From Candidatus Amarolinea dominans (GTDB taxonomy: Bacteria > Chloroflexota > Anaerolineae > SSC4 > Amarolineaceae), in contig JADJYJ010000031.1 in assembly GCA_016719785.1 (NCBI GenBank), positions 186,001 through 250,000 on the forward strand: a stretch of DNA of 64,000 nucleotides. Direction: 5' to 3'. The notes below the pieces were generated by a model that did no database searches, was not told the origin of the DNA, and was given only the letters and a program-made list of their open reading frames with translations. A program made the translations under genes and the position numbers. The first letter of the stretch is position 1, and each line of letters begins with the position of its first letter. Of the stretch, positions 51,471-58,777 are shown piece by piece.

Positions 51471-52274
51471 ATGAACCAAAAAACGATGTTGATTACCGGC
51501 GCGACCGATGGTATTGGCAAGGCGACTGCACAGGCGTTGGCGATGCAGGGCCACACGGTCATTTTGCACGGCCGCAACGCGGCGCGGGGACAGGCAGCGG
51601 TTGACGAACTGAAGAAGGCTGCCGGCCACGACCGTGTGGATTTCATGGCCGCGGACCTCTCCTCCCTGCGCGAGGTGCGCCAGTTGGCGGCCGCGGTGCA
51701 GGCGAAGTATGAGCAGTTGCACGTGCTCATCAACAATGCCGGTGTGTTCATGAACGAGCGCCAACTCACCGAGGACGGTTTCGAGATGACCTTTGCAGTC
51801 AATCACCTGGCGCCGTTTCTGCTGACGCAGCAACTGCTGCCCCTGCTGAGGCAGAGCGCGCCGGCGCGCATCATCACGGTCAGCTCTGTGGCGCACCAGC
51901 GCGGCCGCATCAACTTCGACGACTTGCAGAGCGAGCGGGCCTTCAACGGCTACCGGGCGTATGCGCATTCCAAGCTGGCGAACGTGCTCTTTACGTATGA
52001 ACTGGCCGCGCGCCTGGCCGGCGCGGGCGTCACCGCCAACTGTCTCCACCCCGGCGTGATTGGCACCAAACTGCTGCAGACCGGCTTTGGCATCGGCGGC
52101 GCGACGCCTGCGGAAGGCGCACGCACCTCGGTCTACCTGGCTTCTGCGCCCGAGGTGGAAACAGTCACCGGCGCGTATTTCGATGATCTGCGAGCCGTGC
52201 CCTCAGCGCCTCAGACACACGATGAAACCACACGCCGTCGCTTGTGGGAAATCAGCGAGCAACTGTGTCAATGA
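51471..52274 (+). CDS. Short-chain dehydrogenase/reductase (retinol-dehydrogenase-like)
   Basis: 267 residues. Cofactor loop TGATDGIGKATAQALA (TGxxxGIG), NNAG in LINNAGVFMNERQ, catalytic Ser in TVSSVAHQRG and YxxxK in YRAYAHSKLANVLF. HGRNAARG after strand 2 (Arg) suggests NADP(H) preference. The ATG at 51471 follows AAAGGTAGGGG; an in-frame ATG at 51414 is less likely. The sub-family commonly acts on lipophilic alcohols or ketones; the substrate is unknown. Confidence 0.93.
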   Translation: MNQKTMLITGATDGIGKATAQALAMQGHTVILHGRNAARGQAAVDELKKAAGHDRVDFMAADLSSLREVRQLAAAVQAKYEQLHVLINNAGVFMNERQLTEDGFEMTFAVNHLAPFLLTQQLLPLLRQSAPARIITVSSVAHQRGRINFDDLQSERAFNGYRAYAHSKLANVLFTYELAARLAGAGVTANCLHPGVIGTKLLQTGFGIGGATPAEGARTSVYLASAPEVETVTGAYFDDLRAVPSAPQTHDETTRRRLWEISEQLCQ

Positions 52275-52293
52275 GAAAAATGAGAGGGCCGGT

Positions 52294-53730
52294 ATGCAGA
52301 AAGACGGGCAGCGCCTTCGTCATGCCTTGAGATTGACAGCATGGCTGGCGGTCCTGGGTCTGTGCGCTTTTCTCCTGAGAGACATGACCGGTGCGGCAGC
52401 CGGGCCGATCGCCCGCGTTCCGCCCGTCGCCGCCGAGATTTCTCAATTCGGCATTACGTGGACGTTCGACGACAGTTACCCCTACGGCCAGTTCGCCAAC
52501 GGAGATTTCTGGGTGGCCGGCCCGGTGACGATCATCCAGATCTCCCCGGCGTCCATCATTTCTGGGACGCGCACCCTGCATGGCTCCATGATCAACCCCT
52601 CGCCCCGCAGCGGCCAAATCCAGGGCTACGACAGCGCGATGTATGGCGACTTTGGCCCCTATTTCGACGCGGCCCTGAACGTGGCCCGGCCCAACCAGCA
52701 GGACCTGTCTGCGCTCAACCCGCTGCTCGTACCGGCCAACTCATCGCTGGTGTCCAGCATCAGTGTGCCGCAGGCCGGCGCGCTGCCGCAGTTGCAAACC
52801 GCCGCCATCCTGACCGTCCTCCCTGCGCCCCCGCCGGCCGGCAGCTTTCGGCCTGCCTACAGTGGAAACGACAAAACGATCCGCTTCAATCGCAGCCAGC
52901 TCAACCATGCCCTGCTGAGCCGGCTGCCGCCGGTGAGTGGCACGCCCGACCTGGCTGCGGTCGAGCGCTTGTTCGAGCGCCCCTGGCTTGACCATGTGCC
53001 CAACTGGCCGGCCCGTTTCCTGCATCCCCTGGACAACATGCCCGATTACGGTCGCGAGATGTCCACTCAGGTTGGCATCGGCGCGCTCATGCTGCATCTG
53101 AACTTCAGCGACGCGGCCAAAGAAACGCTGCTGGTTCGTTTTGTGCAGTTGGGAATTGACCTGTACGGCGTGGCCCAGGATGGCGGCAATCACAACTGGC
53201 CGCCGGCCGGCGGCCAGACCAGTGGGCGCAAATGGCCCATTCTCTTCGCCGGGCTGCTGCTCAACGACGCCGCCATGCGCGGCATTGGCCCCGGCAATGG
53301 CACAGGCGCCGTGGAGTTCTCGGAAGATGGGCAGACCTTCTTCGTGACCCAGGCCGACATCGAACGCTCGCATGCGCCCGACACGCGCGGTTGTTACGCG
53401 GAGGAGTACACGCAGGCCGATTTGGGGTTGGCCGAATGGGGCATCTCCCATTCGACGGAGCCGGCCGGCGACAACCGGCCCTGGTGCGCGGCTTACCGCC
53501 AGTGCTGCACAGCCACTGCCTGGGCCGGCTTTGTGCTGGCGGCTCACATCATGAACGCCACGGACGACTGGCAGCACGACGCGCTGTTCGATTACCAGGA
53601 CCGCTACATGGCAACCGAACCCCATGAGGGCTATCGCTGCTGGGACCCGTTCACCGAGGCGATGTGGGACGCTTATCGCGGCCACTACCCCAACCAACGT
53701 TCGCTGCACCTGCCGCTCGTATTACGCTGA
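52294..53730 (+). CDS. Large secreted protein of unknown function
   Basis: 478 residues. Signal peptide LRLTAWLAVLGLCAFLL, then a Pro-rich and strand-rich part with WTFDDSYPYGQFANGDFWVAGPV near the N-terminus, and an alpha-helical second half (MSTQVGIGALMLHLNFSDAA, DGGNHNWPPAGGQTSGRKWP, DTRGCYAEEYTQADLGLAEWG, RQCCTATAWAGFVLAAHIM). The Trp-rich helical part recalls alpha-toroid polysaccharide lyases or hydrolases, but no signature was recognised. It starts 19 bases after the SDR stop; the frame is open upstream inside that gene and is not coding there. Confidence 0.65.
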   Translation: MQKDGQRLRHALRLTAWLAVLGLCAFLLRDMTGAAAGPIARVPPVAAEISQFGITWTFDDSYPYGQFANGDFWVAGPVTIIQISPASIISGTRTLHGSMINPSPRSGQIQGYDSAMYGDFGPYFDAALNVARPNQQDLSALNPLLVPANSSLVSSISVPQAGALPQLQTAAILTVLPAPPPAGSFRPAYSGNDKTIRFNRSQLNHALLSRLPPVSGTPDLAAVERLFERPWLDHVPNWPARFLHPLDNMPDYGREMSTQVGIGALMLHLNFSDAAKETLLVRFVQLGIDLYGVAQDGGNHNWPPAGGQTSGRKWPILFAGLLLNDAAMRGIGPGNGTGAVEFSEDGQTFFVTQADIERSHAPDTRGCYAEEYTQADLGLAEWGISHSTEPAGDNRPWCAAYRQCCTATAWAGFVLAAHIMNATDDWQHDALFDYQDRYMATEPHEGYRCWDPFTEAMWDAYRGHYPNQRSLHLPLVLR

Positions 53731-53808
53731 GCAACCGCCGCAAGGGCTTCCACGAGTTCGGTCGAGCCGTCGGTCTGCGCCAACCGGCATCGCTTTCGCA
53801 CCGGCTAC

Positions 53809-53871
53809 TGGTACACGGATTGACACCGATCGTTTTTACATCCGTGTCCGTCCGCGTGAATCCGTGTACCA
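53809..53871. repeat. Inverted repeat TGGTACACGGATT / AATCCGTGTACCA
   Basis: Thirteen-base arms at 53809-53821 and 53859-53871 enclose further ATCCGTGTCC-type units. The text resembles a common dispersed non-coding repeat with (CGTG)AATCCGTGT units. No gene was found in 53731-53969. Confidence 0.65.
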
Positions 53872-53969
53872 ATGTATAGCAACTGTCAATCCACTACTCT
53901 ACACACCAGTTCCCCTTGCCCGATGGGGACGATCAGCGCGTCCACGCGTGGATCGTGCAGGGCGGCGAT

Positions 53970-54540
53970 TTACTTTTCATCAAGGGCGCGTGCGAGCAGA
54001 TCGGCGACCTGGAGTTCATTGGCCCAGGTGCGCAAATAAGCGAGGTCGAGATCGCCGCAGACTTCTTTCGAGCGCCCAGGAATATCAGGCGACCTGGCGC
54101 TCCCTGAGCGCACGGCCCAGGCGCGACCAGTTCCACGTTTGGCCTGATGGTGTCCAGACGGGGCGGGTCACGTAGACGCTTGCGGGCAGCACCCGCCGTA
54201 ATGACGGACGGCTGGCGTCGCCAGCGCCAGCCAGATGGTCGAAGGGGCGCAGTTTACGGATGAATGTCGGCACTTGGAAGGCGGTTTCGTAGTAGATGAG
54301 GAATTTGCCCTCAGATGAACGATGGCGCTCGCGATCATTCCGTCGGCGGCGGCATCCGCGGCGCGCGACCAGCGTTGGGATGTGCGCCAGTTGCACGTCT
54401 GCCACGATGTCCGCGTCCAGCGTGGCGCGCATGACGCCATGCAGAGAACTGGCAAGCGAGCCGCCCACTGCGTAGGGGATTCCGATTTGCTCCAGCGCTT
54501 GTGTGACGAGCAGTACGACTCGCGCGATTTCACTTTGCAT
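53970..54540 (-). pseudogene. Nucleotidyltransferase-like gene, degenerate
   Basis: The N-terminal frame from ATG 54540 reads IARVVLLVTQALEQIGIPYAVGGSLASSLHGVMRATLDADIVADVQ, the G-G-S and D-x-D nucleotidyltransferase core. The frame is then lost twice: DGMIASAIVHLR appears in a second frame, FLIYYETAFQV and FIRKLRPFDHL return to the first, and the C-terminal CGDLDLAYLRTWANELQVADLLARALDEK ending at 53970 is in another. Several indels, not one, so this looks like true decay. Relatives form pairs with the small gene upstream and may act as toxin-antitoxin-like or nucleotidylating modules; the function is unproven. Confidence 0.65.
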
Positions 54541-54775
54541 AGCCGTACACCTTGCGCGCCAGATCTTCGCCGAGTATCAATTCTGCCAACATGCGGCGAA
54601 CTTCCCCGGGCGTGGCGGCGGGATGGCGCTGCTTGATCCCGCTGATTGCCAGCGTTCGCACGGTTTCGTTCAAGTCATTCACGATGGCGAGTTTCTTCCA
54701 CGCGGGCATGCGCCGAATGAGTTGGATTTGCAGAGCCTCCACGGTAGGATGAGTATCGGAGAACAGGGCGTTCAT
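54530..54775 (-). CDS. Small protein partnered with the nucleotidyltransferase gene
   Basis: 81 residues from ATG 54775 (MNALFSDTHPTVEALQ), intact. Mostly helical, with QIQLIRRMPAWKKLAIVNDLNETVRTLAISG and a C-terminal AELILGEDLARKVYGYAK. Proteins of this appearance are commonly encoded just before a nucleotidyltransferase gene, with overlapping ends as here (54530-54540). The family has no known activity to me. The first 22 codons and the leader lie in a 100-bp segment that is duplicated at 55516-55615. Confidence 0.65.
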   Translation of the reverse strand: MNALFSDTHPTVEALQIQLIRRMPAWKKLAIVNDLNETVRTLAISGIKQRHPAATPGEVRRMLAELILGEDLARKVYGYAK

Positions 54776-54814
54776 GATAGATGGTTCCCTCTGGTGGTCA
54801 TGATATTTCCTGTT
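54715..54814. repeat. 100-bp direct repeat, copy 1
   Basis: It matches 55516-55615 with one mismatch (CCTCC versus TCTCC in the 5' part), 801 bp apart. This copy holds the 5' leader and first ~20 codons of the small gene at 54530-54775. Confidence 0.95.
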
Positions 54815-54956
54815 CATGTCATTTGGTGTTCCGTTCAGCAGGGAAAAGCCTTGTGTGCGAAACACGCTATTTTGCAAAACCTATCGTTGGGTTATAATAG
54901 AGCTGCCAGCGGACAAAATTGGCCCATGCCGTGGTTGGGGACTACGGTCTCCGAAC

Positions 54957-55515
54957 CTATAGCGGGAGCGGCTTTTTTTGTGTAATACACGCCGTACCGC
55001 CGGCGCGTTTGTCGTCAATATCCTGAACCAGGTGGACGGAGTTCCACAGGTTCACGGCCCGTACAGACGCGCGTCCAGGTGAAGTAGTCGCGACTCCGTG
55101 TTGAGGCGGAGGAGAGACGCGGATTGGCGCATCGGCTACCCCATTGTTGGGCAATTGGCGTTTCATTGCGTTTGTAGGGCAGCGGCGCCGATTTCCCGCG
55201 AAACTCTTGACCGCGCCAGGGCGAGCGGCGGAGGTTCTGGCGGACATGTCTGTGACTACCGCAAAATAGCGCAGTCCCTCGCTTTCCAAGAACCTCGCCG
55301 CACTTCGGGCAGGTCGTCTTTGGCGTGAAACGCCAGGGCGGTTTCGCCTGTGGTTGCGGAAGGCACATCTTTGAAATACGGGTCGTTGAGCAACGCGCCG
55401 CAAATCGTCGAGACGTTGTTTCAGGCTGGCAGGGTCGACAACATCCAGCAAGCCGAGCATGAAATATCGGGAACACCCTTCCGTCTCGATGATGACTTTG
55501 CCCTTGCTGGCAGCG
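54957..55515 (-). pseudogene. DUF3800-like gene, heavily degenerate
   Basis: Fragments in at least three frames of the minus strand: RYFMLGLLDVVDPASLKQRL, then NDPYFKDVPSATTGETALAF and HAKDDLPEVR, then FLESEGLRYFAVVTDMS, and near the end LVQDIDDKRAGG followed by a shifted YGVYYT. These are the order and motifs of DUF3800 proteins (often linked to mobile or defence loci). The N-terminus, with the family's early Asp motif, is absent, cut off at the 55516 repeat boundary. Not functional as read. Confidence 0.6.
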
Positions 55516-55615
55516 GAATGAGTTGGATTTGCAGAGTCTCCACGGTAGGATGAGTATCGGAGAACAGGGCGTTCATGATAGATGGTTCCCTCTGGTGGTC
55601 ATGATATTTCCTGTT
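55516..55615. repeat. 100-bp direct repeat, copy 2
   Basis: Same as 54715-54814 with one change. Here the leader and first ~20 codons of the small gene are joined to the truncated DUF3800 remnant. Downstream on the plus strand the two copies diverge at once (CCTGTTCATG versus CCTGTTTCATT). Confidence 0.95.
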
Positions 55616-55706
55616 TCATTCCTTTGGCTTGGCGCGGCGGGAAGAAGCCATTACTCATCGCTTCGGCTGCCCCTTTGCTATCCAAATGGAAAACAAAGAT
55701 GCTTAC

Positions 55707-55716
55707 ATTATAGCAT
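55707..55716 (-). promoter_or_regulatory. Extended -10 promoter pointing into repeat copy 2
   Basis: On the minus strand, TGCTATAAT (TG-N-TATAAT) ends at 55707. No good -35 is seen, which is usual for extended -10 promoters. It would transcribe the fused leader and DUF3800 remnant. The gap 55616-55861 holds no gene that I can support. Confidence 0.4.
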
Positions 55717-55861
55717 AATAGCATATGCCCAGGCCTACAGGCCTATCCTCCCCGCCCGGTTGTGCAGACAAGCCAGCCGATGCGCCAGCCCCACGATGGG
55801 ATTGCGCTGCAAACCGAATTTCCTGTCGAGCAGGAGTTCAAGGGGTTGCCCCATGGTGGGC

Positions 55862-56269
55862 CTACGCCTCGCGCTTGATGGCGAATGCGTTTTCCAGTTT
55901 CTCGAACCCGATTTTGGGATAATACCCCATCGCCGCGGGCGCGGAGAGCAGGAGGAGGGTGCATTCCAACCCCGCGGCTTCCCGCGTGCGCCGCACAAGC
56001 TCCTTGCCGATGCCCGCACGCTGGTATGATTCATCCACGGCCAGGTCCGAGAGGTAACAGCAGTAACTGAAATCGGTCACCGCGCGGGACACGCCGACGA
56101 GCCTGTCTCCATCCCAGGCGGTGACGATCAGATTGGCGTTGTCGAGCATGCGCTGCACGCGCTCGGCGCGGTCGAGCGGTCGCCGACCGGCCAACGTGGA
56201 GCGCTGGAGCAGGTCAATGAACTGCTCGACGCTGATCTTCTCGTGGACTCGATACCGGATGTCTGGCAT
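55862..56269 (-). CDS. GNAT-family N-acetyltransferase
   Basis: 135 residues. Acetyl-CoA site: LSDLAVDESYQRAGIGKELVRRTREAAG, with the R/Q-x-x-G-x-G/A loop QRAGIGKEL; strands LIVTAWDGDRLVGVSRAVTDF precede it and the C-terminal AMGYYPKIGFEKLENAF motif is typical of small Eis-like/YdfB-like GNATs. The substrate is unknown. It is intact beside decayed genes. No clear ribosome binding site precedes the ATG at 56269. Confidence 0.9.
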   Translation of the reverse strand: MPDIRYRVHEKISVEQFIDLLQRSTLAGRRPLDRAERVQRMLDNANLIVTAWDGDRLVGVSRAVTDFSYCCYLSDLAVDESYQRAGIGKELVRRTREAAGLECTLLLLSAPAAMGYYPKIGFEKLENAFAIKREA

Positions 56270-56337
56270 GGGTTTTCACCTCGCAGCGCGTCTCAGCGTG
56301 ACAATGACTACAATGCGGGTGGGCAGAGGATACTCCT

Positions 56338-56404
56338 GCCACGAATGACACGAATTCACACGAAAACGAAAAACCAATTCGTGAAAATTCGTGAAATTCG
56401 TGGC
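56338..56404. repeat. Inverted repeat GCCACGAAT / ATTCGTGGC
   Basis: Nine-base outer arms at 56338-56346 and 56396-56404 enclose several CGAATT / AATTCGTG units. It is a dispersed-repeat-like palindrome in the short gap between the GNAT gene and araB. Confidence 0.7.
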
Positions 56405-56415
56405 GAAAACTGCTC

Positions 56416-58080
56416 CTACATGCTGCGCAGCTTGAGTTGGCGCAGGGCTTTCAACGGCGAGTCGGCGCGGCGGCCAAACTGATCCACCAGGCGGCTGTAC
56501 TGCCGGTAGAGCACCTCATAGACCGCGGCTGCGCCTGCGTCCGGCTGATAGGAAGCGGCGGGCACGCTGGCCATCGCCGCCACCGCGTCGCCCAGGCTGT
56601 CGAAGCCGCCGGCTGCCGAACCCGCGGCCGTGGCGCCCAGCATCGCCGCGCCCAGGCCGGTCGCCTGCTCTGTACCCGCCACTTCGATGGGCCGGTTCGT
56701 CACATCGGCATAGATTTGCATCAGCAGCCGGTTCTTGGTCAACCCACCGGTCGCCACCAGGCGCTCCACCGGCACCCCCTGGCTCGTGAAGGTCTCGATC
56801 ACCAGCCGCGTGCCAAACGCCGTGGCCTCGATCAGGGCGCGGTAGACCTCTTCGGGCTTCGTGTTCAGGCTGTAGCCGAAAATCACCCCGGTCAGGTCTG
56901 CATCCACCAGCGGCGTGCGGCAGCCGTTCCACCAGTCCAGCGCCAGCAGCCCGCTGGCGCCGGGCGCCAACCGCGCCGCCCTGGCGCTCAACAGCTCGTG
57001 CAGACTCACGCCGCTGGCGCGCGCCTCATCCTCATACGCGGCCGGCGCGCCATGCTCGACGAACCAGGCGAAGATGTCGCCCACGCCGGCCTGCCCCGCC
57101 TCATAGCCGAACAGTCCCGGCACGATGCCATCCTCCACCACGCCGCTGATGCCTTCGGCCAGCGCGGCCTCGCGGCCCAGCAGCATGTGGCAGGTGCTGG
57201 TGCCCATAATCATCCCCAGCACGCCCGGCGTCCCCACGCCCATGCCCAGCGCGCCCGCGTGCGCATCAATCATCGCGACGCCCACCGCGACGCCGGCCGG
57301 TAAGCCCAAGCGGCCAGCCCAGGCCGGCGTTAGCCCACCGGCGTACGCGCCGGCCGGCAGCACCTCCGCGCTGAGCTTTTCCTCGACCACCGCGGCGAAA
57401 CGCGGATGCAGCGCGGCCAGAAAATCAGCCGACGGGTAGCCCTCGCCCTTTGTCCAGCACGCCTTGTAGCCGGCCGCGCAGGCGTTGCGCCGCTCCTGCC
57501 CGCTGAGCTGCCAGACCAGCCAATCGCCGCCCTCGATGATGCGACTGGCCGCATCGTAGACCGAGGGCGCCTCCTCCAGGATGGACAGCGCCTTGGGCAG
57601 CAGCCACTCCGACGAAACTCGGCCGCCGTAGCGGGCCAGGAACGCTTCGCCACGCGCAACCGCCACCTGGTTGAAGCGGTCGGCCTGCGGCTGCGCGGCG
57701 TGGTGCTTCCACAGCTTGGGCCAGGCATGAGGCGTCTCGCGCCAGGCCGGCAGTTGGCACAGCGGCGTCCCGTCCGCGGTTGTCGGCAGGATCGTGCAGG
57801 CGGTGAAGTCCACGCCGATGCCGATGACCTGTTCTCCGGCCACGCCGGCCGCGGCCAGCACCTGCGGCACGATCGCTTCCAGCACGGTCAGCCAATCGGC
57901 CGGATTTTGCAGCGCCCAGTCTGCGCCCAGCGCGCGGCGTGAGCCTGGCAAATGTTCATCAATCACACCGTCCGCATAGTCACAGACGGCCGTGGCCGCA
58001 ATCAGTCCATCCGTGCGCACCAACAGCGCCCGCGCCGACTGCGTCCCGTAATCGAGTCCGATGGTGTATGTTCTGTTCAC
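56416..58080 (-). CDS. araB: L-ribulokinase (FGGY family)
   Basis: 554 residues from GTG 58080 (MNRTYTIGLDYGTQSARALLV), placed 19 bases after the aldolase stop; the frame is open upstream into that gene. AraB-type motifs: GVDFTACTILPTTADGTPL, KHHAAQPQADRFN, RYGGRVSSEWLLPKALSIL, DWLVWQLSG, AGYKACW, GVAMIDAHAGALGMG and MGTSTCHMLLG; the C-terminal lobe has LIEATAFGTRLVIETF and ATGGLTKN. It phosphorylates L-ribulose or a related ketose with ATP. It is last in the deoxysugar operon, so a related substrate such as L-fuculose is possible. Confidence 0.9.
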   Translation of the reverse strand: MNRTYTIGLDYGTQSARALLVRTDGLIAATAVCDYADGVIDEHLPGSRRALGADWALQNPADWLTVLEAIVPQVLAAAGVAGEQVIGIGVDFTACTILPTTADGTPLCQLPAWRETPHAWPKLWKHHAAQPQADRFNQVAVARGEAFLARYGGRVSSEWLLPKALSILEEAPSVYDAASRIIEGGDWLVWQLSGQERRNACAAGYKACWTKGEGYPSADFLAALHPRFAAVVEEKLSAEVLPAGAYAGGLTPAWAGRLGLPAGVAVGVAMIDAHAGALGMGVGTPGVLGMIMGTSTCHMLLGREAALAEGISGVVEDGIVPGLFGYEAGQAGVGDIFAWFVEHGAPAAYEDEARASGVSLHELLSARAARLAPGASGLLALDWWNGCRTPLVDADLTGVIFGYSLNTKPEEVYRALIEATAFGTRLVIETFTSQGVPVERLVATGGLTKNRLLMQIYADVTNRPIEVAGTEQATGLGAAMLGATAAGSAAGGFDSLGDAVAAMASVPAASYQPDAGAAAVYEVLYRQYSRLVDQFGRRADSPLKALRQLKLRSM

Positions 58081-58099
58081 GATGCCCCCATTCCCCACC

Positions 58100-58711
58100 C
58101 TACCACTTCGTATACGCGTCGCTGCCCTTGCGATACTCGATGAACGGCTCGTTGATCTGCCGGGCGTAGACGCTGATCTGGCAGGCCTCTTCGAGTACGG
58201 AGGACCAAAAGAACGCTTCGTCGAGGGTCTGGCCGATGGCAAAGCTGCCGTGGCCGCGCAGCATGACGATCTTGTACTTCGACAACGTCTGCGCCACGTT
58301 CTTTGCCATCTCCGGCGTGCCGGAGGCGAACTCCTCGTAGATCACCGGCACCTTCTTGAGCAGATAGGACGCCTCGTTGTCAATCGGCACGATCTCATCG
58401 CGGGAGAGCGAATAGGCGATGGCCGCGCGGGGGTGACAGTGAACGATCGCCAGCGCTGGCGTGGCCTTGTAGACGGCGCGGTGAACCAGCAGCTCGGTGG
58501 AGGCCAGCGCCACCCCGCTGTCGTTGCGCTCCAGGTCGGTTTCCACCAGGTCGTGCGGCTGCAGGCGGCCCAACATCGCGCCCCGCCGTTTGATGACCAG
58601 GCGATCGCCCAGGCGCAGGCTCAAGTTGCCGCCGTGCGAGCTGATCAGGCCGGCCACGTACAGATCACGGCCAATCTCCTGGAATTGCTTGAAGATGCGT
58701 TCGTCAATCAT
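58100..58711 (-). CDS. Class II aldolase (L-fuculose-phosphate aldolase-like)
   Basis: 203 residues. Zinc ligands are expected at His91 and His93 (IVHCHPRAA) and His154 (LRGHGSFA), with the catalytic Glu73 in ASTELLVHRAVY. GLISSHGGNLSLRLGDRLVIKRRGAMLGRL forms the phosphate-binding region (SHGGN in place of TSGN). The family splits fuculose-1-phosphate, or related ketose phosphates, into DHAP and lactaldehyde. It lies between araB and the AOR gene in the same direction. Confidence 0.9.
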   Translation of the reverse strand: MIDERIFKQFQEIGRDLYVAGLISSHGGNLSLRLGDRLVIKRRGAMLGRLQPHDLVETDLERNDSGVALASTELLVHRAVYKATPALAIVHCHPRAAIAYSLSRDEIVPIDNEASYLLKKVPVIYEEFASGTPEMAKNVAQTLSKYKIVMLRGHGSFAIGQTLDEAFFWSSVLEEACQISVYARQINEPFIEYRKGSDAYTKW

Positions 58712-58777
58712 AAATTGCTCCCTACCCCGTCGGTCATCGCCTCCGGCGTGATTTCACCGCCTATCATCACATACGGG

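Noticed and set aside
54870..54998. Plus-strand TATAAT at 54893 followed by a hairpin and T run, suggesting a small RNA gene
   Set aside because: There is no proper -35 at 16-18 bases, and the T-rich end (54970-54980) is the complement of the Lys codons at the end of the DUF3800 remnant, which explains it.
55735..55861. Short minus-strand frame ending RNPIVGLAHRLACLHNRAGRIGL
   Set aside because: About 39 codons without a ribosome binding site or known relative; it may be a gene remnant but cannot be supported.
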